A stretch of DNA of 22,311 nucleotides from CAZBDV01 sp964490765 (GTDB taxonomy: Bacteria > Cloacimonadota > Cloacimonadia > Cloacimonadales > JAJBBL01). Of this stretch, positions 8,254 to 14,692 are shown piece after piece (positions within the stretch are counted from its first letter, which is position 1; every line of letters starts with the position of its first letter). A program made the translations under genes and the position numbers. A model generated the notes under the pieces. It worked only from the letters and a program-made list of their open reading frames with translations, was not told the origin of the DNA and made no database searches. The DNA lies in assembly GCA_964490765.1 (NCBI GenBank), contig CAZBDV010000038.1:1-22311 (forward strand), read 5' to 3'.

Positions 8254-9177
8254 TTACTCCTTTTGTTCTTCAATTTCCGTAACAGATAAAACGATTATGA
8301 AATCGGCAATATTACTATAATCTTTCTGAAATCTGAAACGACTATCGGCATCTGATAGATAAGGGCTGATTGTACCGATCTTTAAGTCAGGATTACGCTC
8401 TTTGATTTTTGTTACCATTCCGAGACGTCCTCTACTGTGAAAGTCTCCTGTGAAATGTATTACTCTGGTTTCTGGAACACGCTGTTTGAAATTGACTATA
8501 CTCTCGGCCATCGTGTCGTCTTTCAAAGACTGTGCTGCGTAAAGATTATTAAGCCGGTCTTCTAACTCATCCCTGTTCCCAATGTCCATATGTGATAGAG
8601 TTTTCATTGTATCGAAGAATTTCTCTTTATAGCTGTCTTCTGTTATGATTACCTCTTCGGCAAGATAGACTCTCTCTGTATCAGGAATCTCAGTTAGAAC
8701 TTTCAAACCGTATCTGTTAACATCAGCAGCATAGCGGCGGGGTACATTTGCAGCTATGACAGGGATTCTCTCCTCTCTAGCAAATTCAATAATATCTCTG
8801 TAATCGGTTTGATAGTTGGGCCAGGCTCTTGACATTTCGATGAATTCTTCCTCCTCTATCGCACCTTCAAGATATTGATCGATAAATATCTGAGTATCCC
8901 GCTCGAACATCTCCATAGAAATAGTCAGATCACTTACATTTCTCAGTAAAAGTGGTAAGAGTTCCGCCTGGAGGCGATGAATTACATCATTATCGTGATA
9001 TTCACCGAAAATGATGATATCATACTCTGCTAATTGGCTAGCCATTCTGTTGAGTGAGATCTTCTTCCCTGCTGATGTATCATAGATAGAATATTCTTTG
9101 ACTCCTGTCATGCAGGATAAAATCAAGAGGTTGAGTATCAACAAACTCACGGTCAGAAGAATTATCTTTTCTCTCAT
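8254..9177 (-). CDS. ChaN-like lipoprotein (haem-binding/EreA-like superfamily)
   Basis: A 307-residue predicted lipoprotein of the ChaN/DUF399 family. The signal sequence ends in a lipobox-like ILSC with C22 as the lipidation site. Family motifs are present: GEYHDND at 58-64, SMEMFERD at 87-94, a central AQSLKDDTMAES around 215-225, and GDFHSRGRLGM at 244-254. Campylobacter ChaN binds haem; the wider superfamily shares these His/Glu residues with erythromycin-esterase-like proteins, so haem binding is a family-based inference. It is first in the leftward run, preceded by AGGAGA at a good distance and by a promoter candidate at 9205-9234. Its linkage to a diiron protein fits an iron, haem or oxidative-stress theme. 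Confidence 0.86.
   Translation of the reverse strand: MREKIILLTVSLLILNLLILSCMTGVKEYSIYDTSAGKKISLNRMASQLAEYDIIIFGEYHDNDVIHRLQAELLPLLLRNVSDLTISMEMFERDTQIFIDQYLEGAIEEEEFIEMSRAWPNYQTDYRDIIEFAREERIPVIAANVPRRYAADVNRYGLKVLTEIPDTERVYLAEEVIITEDSYKEKFFDTMKTLSHMDIGNRDELEDRLNNLYAAQSLKDDTMAESIVNFKQRVPETRVIHFTGDFHSRGRLGMVTKIKERNPDLKIGTISPYLSDADSRFRFQKDYSNIADFIIVLSVTEIEEQKE
8257..8262 (-). promoter_or_regulatory. Shine-Dalgarno overlapping the ChaN-gene stop
   Basis: AAGGAG lies in the last codons of the lipoprotein gene and runs up to its TAA, 6 nt from the ATG of the diiron gene. This supports that ATG and implies that ribosomes finishing the first gene can initiate the second. Confidence 0.7.
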
Positions 9178-9204
9178 ATATGTATCTCCTCAGAATTTGA
9201 GTTG

Positions 9205-9234
9205 TAAATAAATATCAGCAAACTAATCAGTCAA
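9205..9234 (-). promoter_or_regulatory. Candidate sigma-70-type promoter for the ChaN-to-trmFO run
   Basis: On the minus strand TTGACT (9234-9229) is followed after 18 nt by TATTTA (9210-9205), about 28 nt before the start codon. Spacing and position fit a housekeeping promoter, though the -10 is imperfect. It lies in the 120-nt gap shared with the divergent ornithine carbamoyltransferase gene. Confidence 0.45.
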
Positions 9235-9257
9235 TAAAAACCTTGCTTTCTGGATAG

Positions 9258-9263
9258 TATAAC
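9258..9263 (+). promoter_or_regulatory. Candidate -10 element for the ornithine carbamoyltransferase gene
   Basis: TATAAC lies 34 nt upstream of the ATG. I find no convincing -35 at 16-18 nt upstream of it, so this is a weak call. No ArgR-type operator (TGAAT-N4-ATTCA) is visible. Confidence 0.3.
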
Positions 9264-9297
9264 TAAAAATGTCCTCAAAAAATGTAAGGAGTGTAAA

Positions 9298-10299
9298 ATG
9301 CCATTTAACTTAAGGAATCGTAATCTTCTAACGCTACTGGATTTCACACCTCGTGAGATTATGTATATGCTGGAGTTATCATCCGATTTAAAGAAAGCCA
9401 AACAAACCGGAACCGAAAAACAACTTCTCAGGGGAAAAAACATTGCACTAATCTTCGAAAAGGCATCTACTAGAACAAGATGTGCTTTTGAAGTTGCCGC
9501 CTATGATCAGGGAGCTCATGTTACTTATCTTGGCCCAAGTGGAAGTCAGATAGGTAACAAAGAAACAATGAAAGATACAGCTCGAGTTCTGGGAAGATTC
9601 TATGATGCTATTGAGTATCGTGGTTTTGGGCAGGAAAAGGTTAAGGAACTGGCTGATTATTCTGGTGTACCTGTCTGGAACGGCCTGACCGATGAATATC
9701 ATCCAACTCAGGTATTGGCAGACTTCTTAACTATACAAGAGCATATCAAAAAACCATTTAATGAAGTGGTTTTAGTATATGTAGGTGATGGAAGAAATAA
9801 CATGGCCAATTCTCTGATGATAGGTTCTGCCAAACTTGGTGTCGATTTTCGTCTACTGGCTCCTTCTTCAGTACAACCAGATAAAGCTTTAGTAAAAAAA
9901 TGTCAAGCCATAGCAAAAGAGACGGGTGCAAAAATTACTATAACAGACGACATAGCTAAGGGTGTTAAGAATGCAGATGCTATATATACTGATGTCTGGG
10001 TTTCAATGGGAGAGCCGGATGAAGTGTGGGAGAAGAGAATTGCTCTTTTAAAACCATATCAGGTTGACAGAGCCATGATGAAAAAAACAGGCAAAAAAGA
10101 GACAATTTTTCTCCATTGTCTTCCTTCATTCCATAATGAAGATACGAATGTCGGGAAACAGATCTCTCAAAAATTCGGTATTCCTGAGATGGAAGTTACA
10201 GATGAAGTCTTCGAAAGCCCACAATCTGTTGTCTTCGACCAGGCAGAGAACCGTATGCATACCATCAAAGCCGTTATGGTAGCTACGTTAGGAAAATAA
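9298..10299 (+). CDS. argF: Ornithine carbamoyltransferase
   Basis: Transfers the carbamoyl group from carbamoyl phosphate to ornithine to give citrulline; cytoplasmic, active as a trimer. Diagnostic motifs are intact: carbamoyl-phosphate loop STRTR (57-61), HPTQ (135-138), ornithine-binding D232 with the SMGE loop (236-239), and catalytic HCLPS (273-277). The 333 residues match the E. coli type. The start has TAAGGAG 6 nt upstream. It stands alone on the plus strand with a terminator candidate behind it, and no other arginine gene is in view. The enzyme could therefore serve biosynthesis (argF) or the arginine deiminase pathway (arcB); sequence alone does not separate these well. Confidence 0.96.
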   Translation: MPFNLRNRNLLTLLDFTPREIMYMLELSSDLKKAKQTGTEKQLLRGKNIALIFEKASTRTRCAFEVAAYDQGAHVTYLGPSGSQIGNKETMKDTARVLGRFYDAIEYRGFGQEKVKELADYSGVPVWNGLTDEYHPTQVLADFLTIQEHIKKPFNEVVLVYVGDGRNNMANSLMIGSAKLGVDFRLLAPSSVQPDKALVKKCQAIAKETGAKITITDDIAKGVKNADAIYTDVWVSMGEPDEVWEKRIALLKPYQVDRAMMKKTGKKETIFLHCLPSFHNEDTNVGKQISQKFGIPEMEVTDEVFESPQSVVFDQAENRMHTIKAVMVATLGK

Positions 10300-10307
10300 T
10301 CAATTGT

Positions 10308-10345
10308 GGGGCAATTTCAGTAATACCGGAATTGCCCCTTCTTGT
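10308..10345 (+). terminator. Rho-independent terminator candidate after argF
   Basis: A perfect 9-bp stem GGGGCAATT (10308-10316) / AATTGCCCC (10330-10338) with a 13-nt loop is followed by TTCTTGTC, an imperfect U-rich tail. It begins 8 nt after the argF stop and ends before the next gene, so it would separate the two rightward genes. Confidence 0.7.
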
Positions 10346-10364
10346 CTCTATTCTCTGAAGACAG

Positions 10365-11123
10365 ATGAAACTTAAGATCACTCTCTTAACACTTGTTCTC
10401 CTCAGTTTAAATCAACTATCAGCAAAGGTTTTTACAGTAAACCAGGAGAAAGCTCTTCTTAATATTCTCCTCGGCACTACACTCGACCTGGCCAATAACA
10501 CATACAACAAAAAAAATGTAGATGAACTAACATCAGAGGACATAGCTGCCACACATCGTAAAGATGTAAATTTCCTCGATCGTTGGGCAATAAAGGGCTA
10601 TGATAAAGATATCGCTGATGCTAGCAGCTATCTCGTTATCCTCTCTCTCGGAACCTCTAGTCTTTCCATCTGGGATGATCCCTATACATGGGATAACATT
10701 ATTGTCATGAGTGAAATACTAATCGTCCAGTCAGCGATAAGCCAGTGGACTAAAAGCCTTACCTTAAGAAACAGACCATATGTATATGATGAACAGACTG
10801 ACCTCAAGGAAAAAACGGATAAAAAAAGCAGATTCTCATTTTATTCGCGTCACACCTCAACAGCTTTTGCCATAGCTGTATATAATCACTACTATCAACA
10901 CCATACAACAAACAGCTGGCCAACGATTGCATTATCTTACGGCTTGGCCTCAGCTATAGGAGTCAGCAGGGTTCTTGCCGGAACACATTTCCCTACTGAT
11001 GTACTGGTAGGAGCATTAGTCGGAAGTACCAGCAGTTATCTGATATGCAAGTCTCACCGTTCAAACATTACAAGCTCAATATTTATCGGTTATAACACAA
11101 TCAACCTTCAAATCAGCTTCTGA
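10365..11123 (+). CDS. Exported PAP2-superfamily (type 2 phosphatidic acid phosphatase-like) protein
   Basis: A 252-residue protein with a signal peptide (1-20, cleavage after QLSA). The three phosphatase motifs are present: K130-x6-R137-P138, the SRHT motif at 161-164 in place of the usual PSGH(T), and SR-x4-GTHFPTD at 201-212. The catalytic histidines H163 and H208 and D212 are intact, so it may be active. The usual Gly of motif 2 is Arg (R162), a variation worth checking. Members of this fold dephosphorylate lipid phosphates such as undecaprenyl pyrophosphate or phosphatidylglycerol phosphate, or act as acid phosphatases; the substrate here is unknown. The hydrophobicity is modest, with about three possible membrane helices. 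The Shine-Dalgarno is weak. It converges with the gene ending at 11180. Confidence 0.87.
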   Translation: MKLKITLLTLVLLSLNQLSAKVFTVNQEKALLNILLGTTLDLANNTYNKKNVDELTSEDIAATHRKDVNFLDRWAIKGYDKDIADASSYLVILSLGTSSLSIWDDPYTWDNIIVMSEILIVQSAISQWTKSLTLRNRPYVYDEQTDLKEKTDKKSRFSFYSRHTSTAFAIAVYNHYYQHHTTNSWPTIALSYGLASAIGVSRVLAGTHFPTDVLVGALVGSTSSYLICKSHRSNITSSIFIGYNTINLQISF

Positions 11124-11127
11124 TAGA

Positions 11128-11178
11128 AGAGTGATTAATCTCACCACTATTTAAAAATCAGGGAGTTTCGATCACTCT
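11128..11178. terminator. Inverted repeat between convergent genes, possible bidirectional terminator
   Basis: AGAGTGAT (11128-11135) is complemented by ATCACTCT (11171-11178), leaving a 35-nt loop, in the 56-nt gap between the phosphatase stop and the opposing TonB-like gene stop. Neither arm is followed by a real U-tract, so termination is only a suggestion from position and symmetry. Confidence 0.25.
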
Positions 11179-11179
11179 G

Positions 11180-12562
11180 TCAACTACGTACAAATCTTAT
11201 CTGGAAAGAATACGCAGGTAACTGCCTCGTTGTGGGAACTCGCCACTGCCTCATTATCTCTATTGCTCTTATCTTGAAGCTCTCGGTAAAGAAACTACCA
11301 GCCCGTTCTTCCAGATTTACCGCCTCAACCCGTCCGTCCTCACGGAAGTAGAGTGTTATCTGTATCGACCCGTAGATATTTCGCAGCTGAGACTCCTGAG
11401 CAAAGAGATCGTGTAACTGGCCAAAATTGGGTTCTATGTATTGCCTTATATTCATGGCTGCGTTTCTATCTGCTGGCTCAGCGCTTTCAATCTCTGATTC
11501 ATCCACTATCTCTATTCCTGATGAGAGAGCTCTCTGCCTGGCTCTAGCCAGAGATGCCAGTTGCTCTTCTGTAGAGATATGAGAATAAGCGATCCCTTCT
11601 GATGATCCTCTAATTGCATCAGGATCGATATCTCTCAAACCCATTCTTCTTGCTGCATCAATATCACCACTGAAGAGATCTCCTGGTGGTCCTGATCTCT
11701 GAACAATCGCTCCAGCATCAAAGGATGTGCCTGCCCTGCCAGGTGTTGCAGTCCCTGCACCCCCAGGTCCTTCACCACTGCCTGCTCCCCCTTCACCTGC
11801 GATGATCTGTTCACTATAGGTTAAAGTAGTTCGTCCACCTTGTAAATCTACCATTGGCCCTGAAACATCCTGCGGGTTAAAGCCGAGGATACCAGCTGCA
11901 CCGGTCAATCCTTCTACACCTTCTGGTACCTCATCGGGCTCATCGGTGATATACTCTTCAAATACCAATTGCTCCTCTTCGGGAATAGTCACTGGATCAA
12001 TCTGAACTCTCTGAGACAGGCTTCTCTCATACATTGGTGGAGTATAGTATCTTTCAAAGAAAAAAGCCCCGATAATAGTCAATAATAAAGCAATTATCAG
12101 CAGGTTACGACTCAGTTTTTGCTGAGAAGATAATGGAGGTCGACGATAATATTGTTGTATTAACTTCTTCTCTTCATTAGTTAATACTCTTTTTTCTGGT
12201 GTAACAAACTCATAGGCAATGCACCAGTAGCGTGCGCATGTCACATAGCCGGTAGAATCCATATCCATTATCAGCTCATTGTTCTTCAGTAATTTCCGGT
12301 CACGAAGTGCTTCTTCGGTAAGAAGTTGATCCCCCTTTTTTACCGTAACCTGCATCCTTTTATTCAGAACAAGCCGAAAGCTGTCTTTCGCCTTCTTAAT
12401 TAACAGGTGTCTTTTGGGGAAAGATTTATCGAGAATCTGCCATTGAATATTTTTATCACTACCTACAATAAACTTGTTTTCTATGTCTCTCTCTTCTTTG
12501 GCAGTATCAAGATTCTTACCTTTGTAATAAAATCTCAAGTTGAGCACCTTATCTGATATCAT
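11180..12562 (-). CDS. FHA-like / single-TM / TonB-C-like envelope protein (GltG/AgmX-like architecture)
   Basis: A 460-residue inner-membrane protein. The N-terminal 125 residues look like a degenerate FHA fold: FIVGSDKNIQ (31-40), then LDKSFPKRHLLI (44-55) where FHA domains have SxxHxxI. The phosphopeptide-binding Arg and Ser are not conserved. One TM helix (about 153-169, NLLIIALLLTIIGAFFF) places that domain in the cytoplasm. A periplasmic linker follows, acidic at 192-216 and Gly-rich at 255-280. The last 90 residues match the TonB C-terminal pattern: IYGSIQITLYFREDGRVEAV, then I-x2-WRVP near 436-443 and a final beta-strand. AAGGGGG precedes the start. It follows two ExbD genes by 14 nt and is the natural force transducer of that motor. 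The cytoplasmic FHA plus TonB-C layout is that of Myxococcus GltG; the FHA call is inference. Confidence 0.8.
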   Translation of the reverse strand: MISDKVLNLRFYYKGKNLDTAKEERDIENKFIVGSDKNIQWQILDKSFPKRHLLIKKAKDSFRLVLNKRMQVTVKKGDQLLTEEALRDRKLLKNNELIMDMDSTGYVTCARYWCIAYEFVTPEKRVLTNEEKKLIQQYYRRPPLSSQQKLSRNLLIIALLLTIIGAFFFERYYTPPMYERSLSQRVQIDPVTIPEEEQLVFEEYITDEPDEVPEGVEGLTGAAGILGFNPQDVSGPMVDLQGGRTTLTYSEQIIAGEGGAGSGEGPGGAGTATPGRAGTSFDAGAIVQRSGPPGDLFSGDIDAARRMGLRDIDPDAIRGSSEGIAYSHISTEEQLASLARARQRALSSGIEIVDESEIESAEPADRNAAMNIRQYIEPNFGQLHDLFAQESQLRNIYGSIQITLYFREDGRVEAVNLEERAGSFFTESFKIRAIEIMRQWRVPTTRQLPAYSFQIRFVRS

Positions 12563-12576
12563 TAAGCCCCCTTTAA

Positions 12577-13122
12577 CTAAGACTCATACAGTACTTGCGG
12601 GTCATCCCCTTTGATGGTGGCAAAGTATATACTGGTGAATCCGGAAGTAGCACCCAGAGCTACAATATCGGTAATATAACGACACATAATGCTTGTATCT
12701 GCCTGGATGAGCAGCAACGGAGTGAGTTCGGGATTCTGCGTTACTATCTGTTTAGATTGTTCATTCATGAATGATAAGAGTTGGCTACGAACCTCCTGGT
12801 CAGTCATAAACTCCTCGGGTGTCCCAACATAAAGGTTATCAGAGCCAACAAGTATCTGATTCGGGAAAACCTTTAATACGACTGACATCCCGCTACGTTC
12901 TAGCTCTTCTGTTATTATTGTGGTAGGTAGTGTCATGTTTTCCGGTAGGGTCAATCTCTGGGCATCAATTGAGACGTTTTTCAGAAGAAACACTAGAAGG
13001 ATAGTCAGAATATCGACCAGAGAGGTGATATTAAGACTTTTAACCTTATCAATCTTACCTCTTGCTTTTCTGGGACCTTCTCCATAAGTTCTATTGACTT
13101 TATTTGAGATTCTTTTCATCAT
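12577..13122 (-). CDS. ExbD/TolR-family motor protein with intact Asp (paralogue 1)
   Basis: A 181-residue proton-channel subunit of a TolQR/ExbBD-type motor. A basic cytoplasmic N-terminus (1-28) precedes the single TM, LNITSLVDILTILLVFLL (30-47). D37 aligns with the essential proton-carrying Asp of ExbD (D25 in E. coli). The periplasmic part (about 50-181) follows the family's beta-alpha pattern. It is longer than the 140 residues of ExbD because of insertions. Two ATGs are adjacent; the Shine-Dalgarno GGGAG is better spaced for the second (13119), so the first Met may not be used. It is co-transcribed with a second ExbD paralogue (12-nt gap) and presumably pairs with it in the pore of the ExbB ring. 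Confidence 0.88.
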   Translation of the reverse strand: MMKRISNKVNRTYGEGPRKARGKIDKVKSLNITSLVDILTILLVFLLKNVSIDAQRLTLPENMTLPTTIITEELERSGMSVVLKVFPNQILVGSDNLYVGTPEEFMTDQEVRSQLLSFMNEQSKQIVTQNPELTPLLLIQADTSIMCRYITDIVALGATSGFTSIYFATIKGDDPQVLYES

Positions 13123-13134
13123 TTTCTCCCGGGA

Positions 13135-13644
13135 TTAGAGTTCTCCAACCCGAATCCTTTCATATTTAACATCAGGAAAACCTCGTATCTTTGACATATC
13201 AATAGCTCTGATCAACGTTCCATAAAGCACGTCCGGATATGGTGTAATCCTGATCTCTGAAATCTCTGTATTTCTCGTTTTTATTTCAGCCAGGATATTA
13301 TCAAGCATGGCATAATTATACACTACAGTCCCATCTTCGCTGACTCTGGCTGGTATGATTATCGGGTCAGTAACGCCCTCCTCCCGGATCTCAAATCTGT
13401 CCGAATAGAGTATCAGCCTGATCTCTTTTGACCTGGATTCTGCCTGCCCACTACTTTCTCCCTCACCAGAACCACCAGTTCCACTTGCTGACAGATCAAG
13501 AGAGAGAAATGCCATATGGACAGTTACCGTTATGGTAAGCAATAATGGTATAATAATAATAAAAAGATTCATCATCGGAATGAGATTAAGATCCTGCATT
13601 CCTGCACTTTTTTGAATCCTTCTTTTTGACGCTCCAGAGGCCAT
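13135..13644 (-). CDS. ExbD/TolR-like paralogue 2, with Asn in place of the proton-carrying Asp
   Basis: A 169-residue ExbD-like protein when started at ATG 13644. A longer frame beginning at a TTG (13659) overlaps exbB by 11 nt and is less likely, because GAGGAA lies at the right distance from the ATG. The TM region is LNLIPMMNLFIIIIPLLLTI (19-38). It aligns with the ExbD pattern xNxxPxxDx, keeping N20 and P23 but with N26 (codon AAT at 13567-13569) instead of the channel Asp. The TM is followed by a Gly/Ser-rich linker (52-71) and a periplasmic domain of ExbD type. The gene lies between exbB and the intact exbD, consistent with a motor that uses two different TolR proteins. The Asn suggests a structural or regulatory subunit that does not carry protons. 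Confidence 0.85.
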   Translation of the reverse strand: MASGASKRRIQKSAGMQDLNLIPMMNLFIIIIPLLLTITVTVHMAFLSLDLSASGTGGSGEGESSGQAESRSKEIRLILYSDRFEIREEGVTDPIIIPARVSEDGTVVYNYAMLDNILAEIKTRNTEISEIRITPYPDVLYGTLIRAIDMSKIRGFPDVKYERIRVGEL

Positions 13645-13648
13645 TATA

Positions 13649-14380
13649 TCATTCCTCAATGGTATTACTGATCTGGTTAATCATTTTGACGCTATATTCG
13701 TCTATCTCGTTGATTATCTTTTCAGCTCGAGAAGATAAAAACCCTTTTATGAACATTGTAGGTATTGCCACACTTAAACCCAGTGCCGTAGTCCCCATTG
13801 CCTGTTGAATACCCAGGGTTAGTATTCTTTGTTGATCTACTGGCAGGGCAACAGCCAAACCTTTGAATGCTACCATCAAACCCCATATCGTCCCTAATAA
13901 ACCTAACAGAGTCGCTACTTGTGCTATAATATCAAACCAGAACAATCCACCATCGATTTTGTGTATCGTCTGCAAGCCCGCTTCATCAAAGGCATTTTGC
14001 AGTGTATTTTTCAGATCTCTCCCTTTAACACCGGTTTTAAGTGATTCATTAAAGACAGACAACCCACTCCAGAAGATGAATCCAAGTGTAGACTTTTTAA
14101 AATGGCTGCTTACCTTTATGGCCTCATCAAAACTTCTGTTTTTGATGTATCCTTTTAATTTGAGATAGAAAGCTTTGGCATCCAGTTTCTCTCTTACTGC
14201 CAGTTGAATGAATCTTACTACACCGAGAGCAATGGCACAGAGAAAGAGAAGGGCAATAAGATGAGAGAACCAGCCACCGTTTTTATATATCTCTGCTACG
14301 CTAATACCTACATCAGAATTCTGAGCAAAGAGTGATACACCTGTAACAGCCACACTCACCGTCAATACAATCTTCTTCAT
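13649..14380 (-). CDS. ExbB/TolQ-family motor protein (MotA/TolQ/ExbB proton channel)
   Basis: A 243-residue inner-membrane protein that forms the pentameric ring around ExbD/TolR and converts proton flow to force. An N-terminal signal-like segment (1-20, ending SLFAQ) precedes TM1 (about 40-62). A cytoplasmic domain (63-145) follows, then TM2 (about 150-171, IAQVATLLGLLGTIWGL) and TM3 (about 191-213, IQQAMGTTALGLSVAIPT). The polar channel-lining threonines typical of the family are present (T157 in TM2, T197/T198 in TM3), as is the GLLGTxxGL motif. The extra N-terminal segment is common in ExbB of non-enteric diderms. AAGGAG is well placed upstream. The stop is 4 nt before the ATG of the Asn-variant ExbD gene, so translation is coupled. 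Confidence 0.93.
   Translation of the reverse strand: MKKIVLTVSVAVTGVSLFAQNSDVGISVAEIYKNGGWFSHLIALLFLCAIALGVVRFIQLAVREKLDAKAFYLKLKGYIKNRSFDEAIKVSSHFKKSTLGFIFWSGLSVFNESLKTGVKGRDLKNTLQNAFDEAGLQTIHKIDGGLFWFDIIAQVATLLGLLGTIWGLMVAFKGLAVALPVDQQRILTLGIQQAMGTTALGLSVAIPTMFIKGFLSSRAEKIINEIDEYSVKMINQISNTIEE
13652..13657 (-). promoter_or_regulatory. Shine-Dalgarno that decides the start of the second ExbD-like gene
   Basis: GAGGAA sits inside the final Glu codons of the exbB-like gene, with 7 nt to the ATG at 13644. It would lie inside the coding sequence if the upstream TTG (13659) were used, so it favours the ATG. Confidence 0.6.
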
Positions 14381-14404
14381 ATTATAGCTCCTTGATATGT
14401 TTTG

Positions 14405-14677
14405 CTAATATAGTTCCTTGTTTGATTCGATTAAAACACGCCTGAGATAATTCAATGTAAAATCTAGTTCCTCTGTCCTTGTCCTCGGTTGGACAGAGGA
14501 TTCTGGGACCCTAATGAATACCTCCGCATCTATTATCTCTTCTTCTACATATATACTGTCTGGTTTCAACCGTTCAGTATCAATCTGTAAAACAGAATCC
14601 AGACAATAAAGATAACCAGGTAGAATGAACAGAAAAATTGCTATAAAAGAGAGGAAACAGATAATTTTTTTATGCAT
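14405..14677 (-). CDS. Small secreted protein of unknown function (90 aa)
   Basis: No family recognised. An N-terminal hydrophobic segment (5-24, IICFLSFIAIFLFILPG) predicts secretion or anchoring. The sequence LYC at 23-25 is a poor lipobox, so a lipoprotein is possible but not supported. The mature part is about 65 residues, acidic in the middle (SIYVEEEIIDAE), with a possible helix at the end (LDFTLNYLRRVLIES). GAGG lies 7 nt before the ATG. It is placed 15 nt after the large TPR gene and 24 nt before exbB, so it is part of the same unit. A small periplasmic adaptor between TPR proteins and motor is a guess from position only. Confidence 0.7.
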   Translation of the reverse strand: MHKKIICFLSFIAIFLFILPGYLYCLDSVLQIDTERLKPDSIYVEEEIIDAEVFIRVPESSVQPRTRTEELDFTLNYLRRVLIESNKELY

Positions 14678-14692
14678 AGTATAACCTCACAC

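Noticed and set aside
9178..9297. ArgR operator in the gap upstream of ornithine carbamoyltransferase
   Set aside because: No TGAAT-N4-ATTCA-like palindrome is present; arginine control cannot be claimed from this sequence.
11180..14380. Ordinary TonB-ExbB-ExbD iron-uptake energiser or Tol-Pal system
   Set aside because: Two ExbD paralogues, a long cytoplasmic N-domain on the TonB-like protein, linked TPR giants and the absence of a TonB receptor, TolA, TolB or Pal argue against it, though this cannot be excluded from one window.
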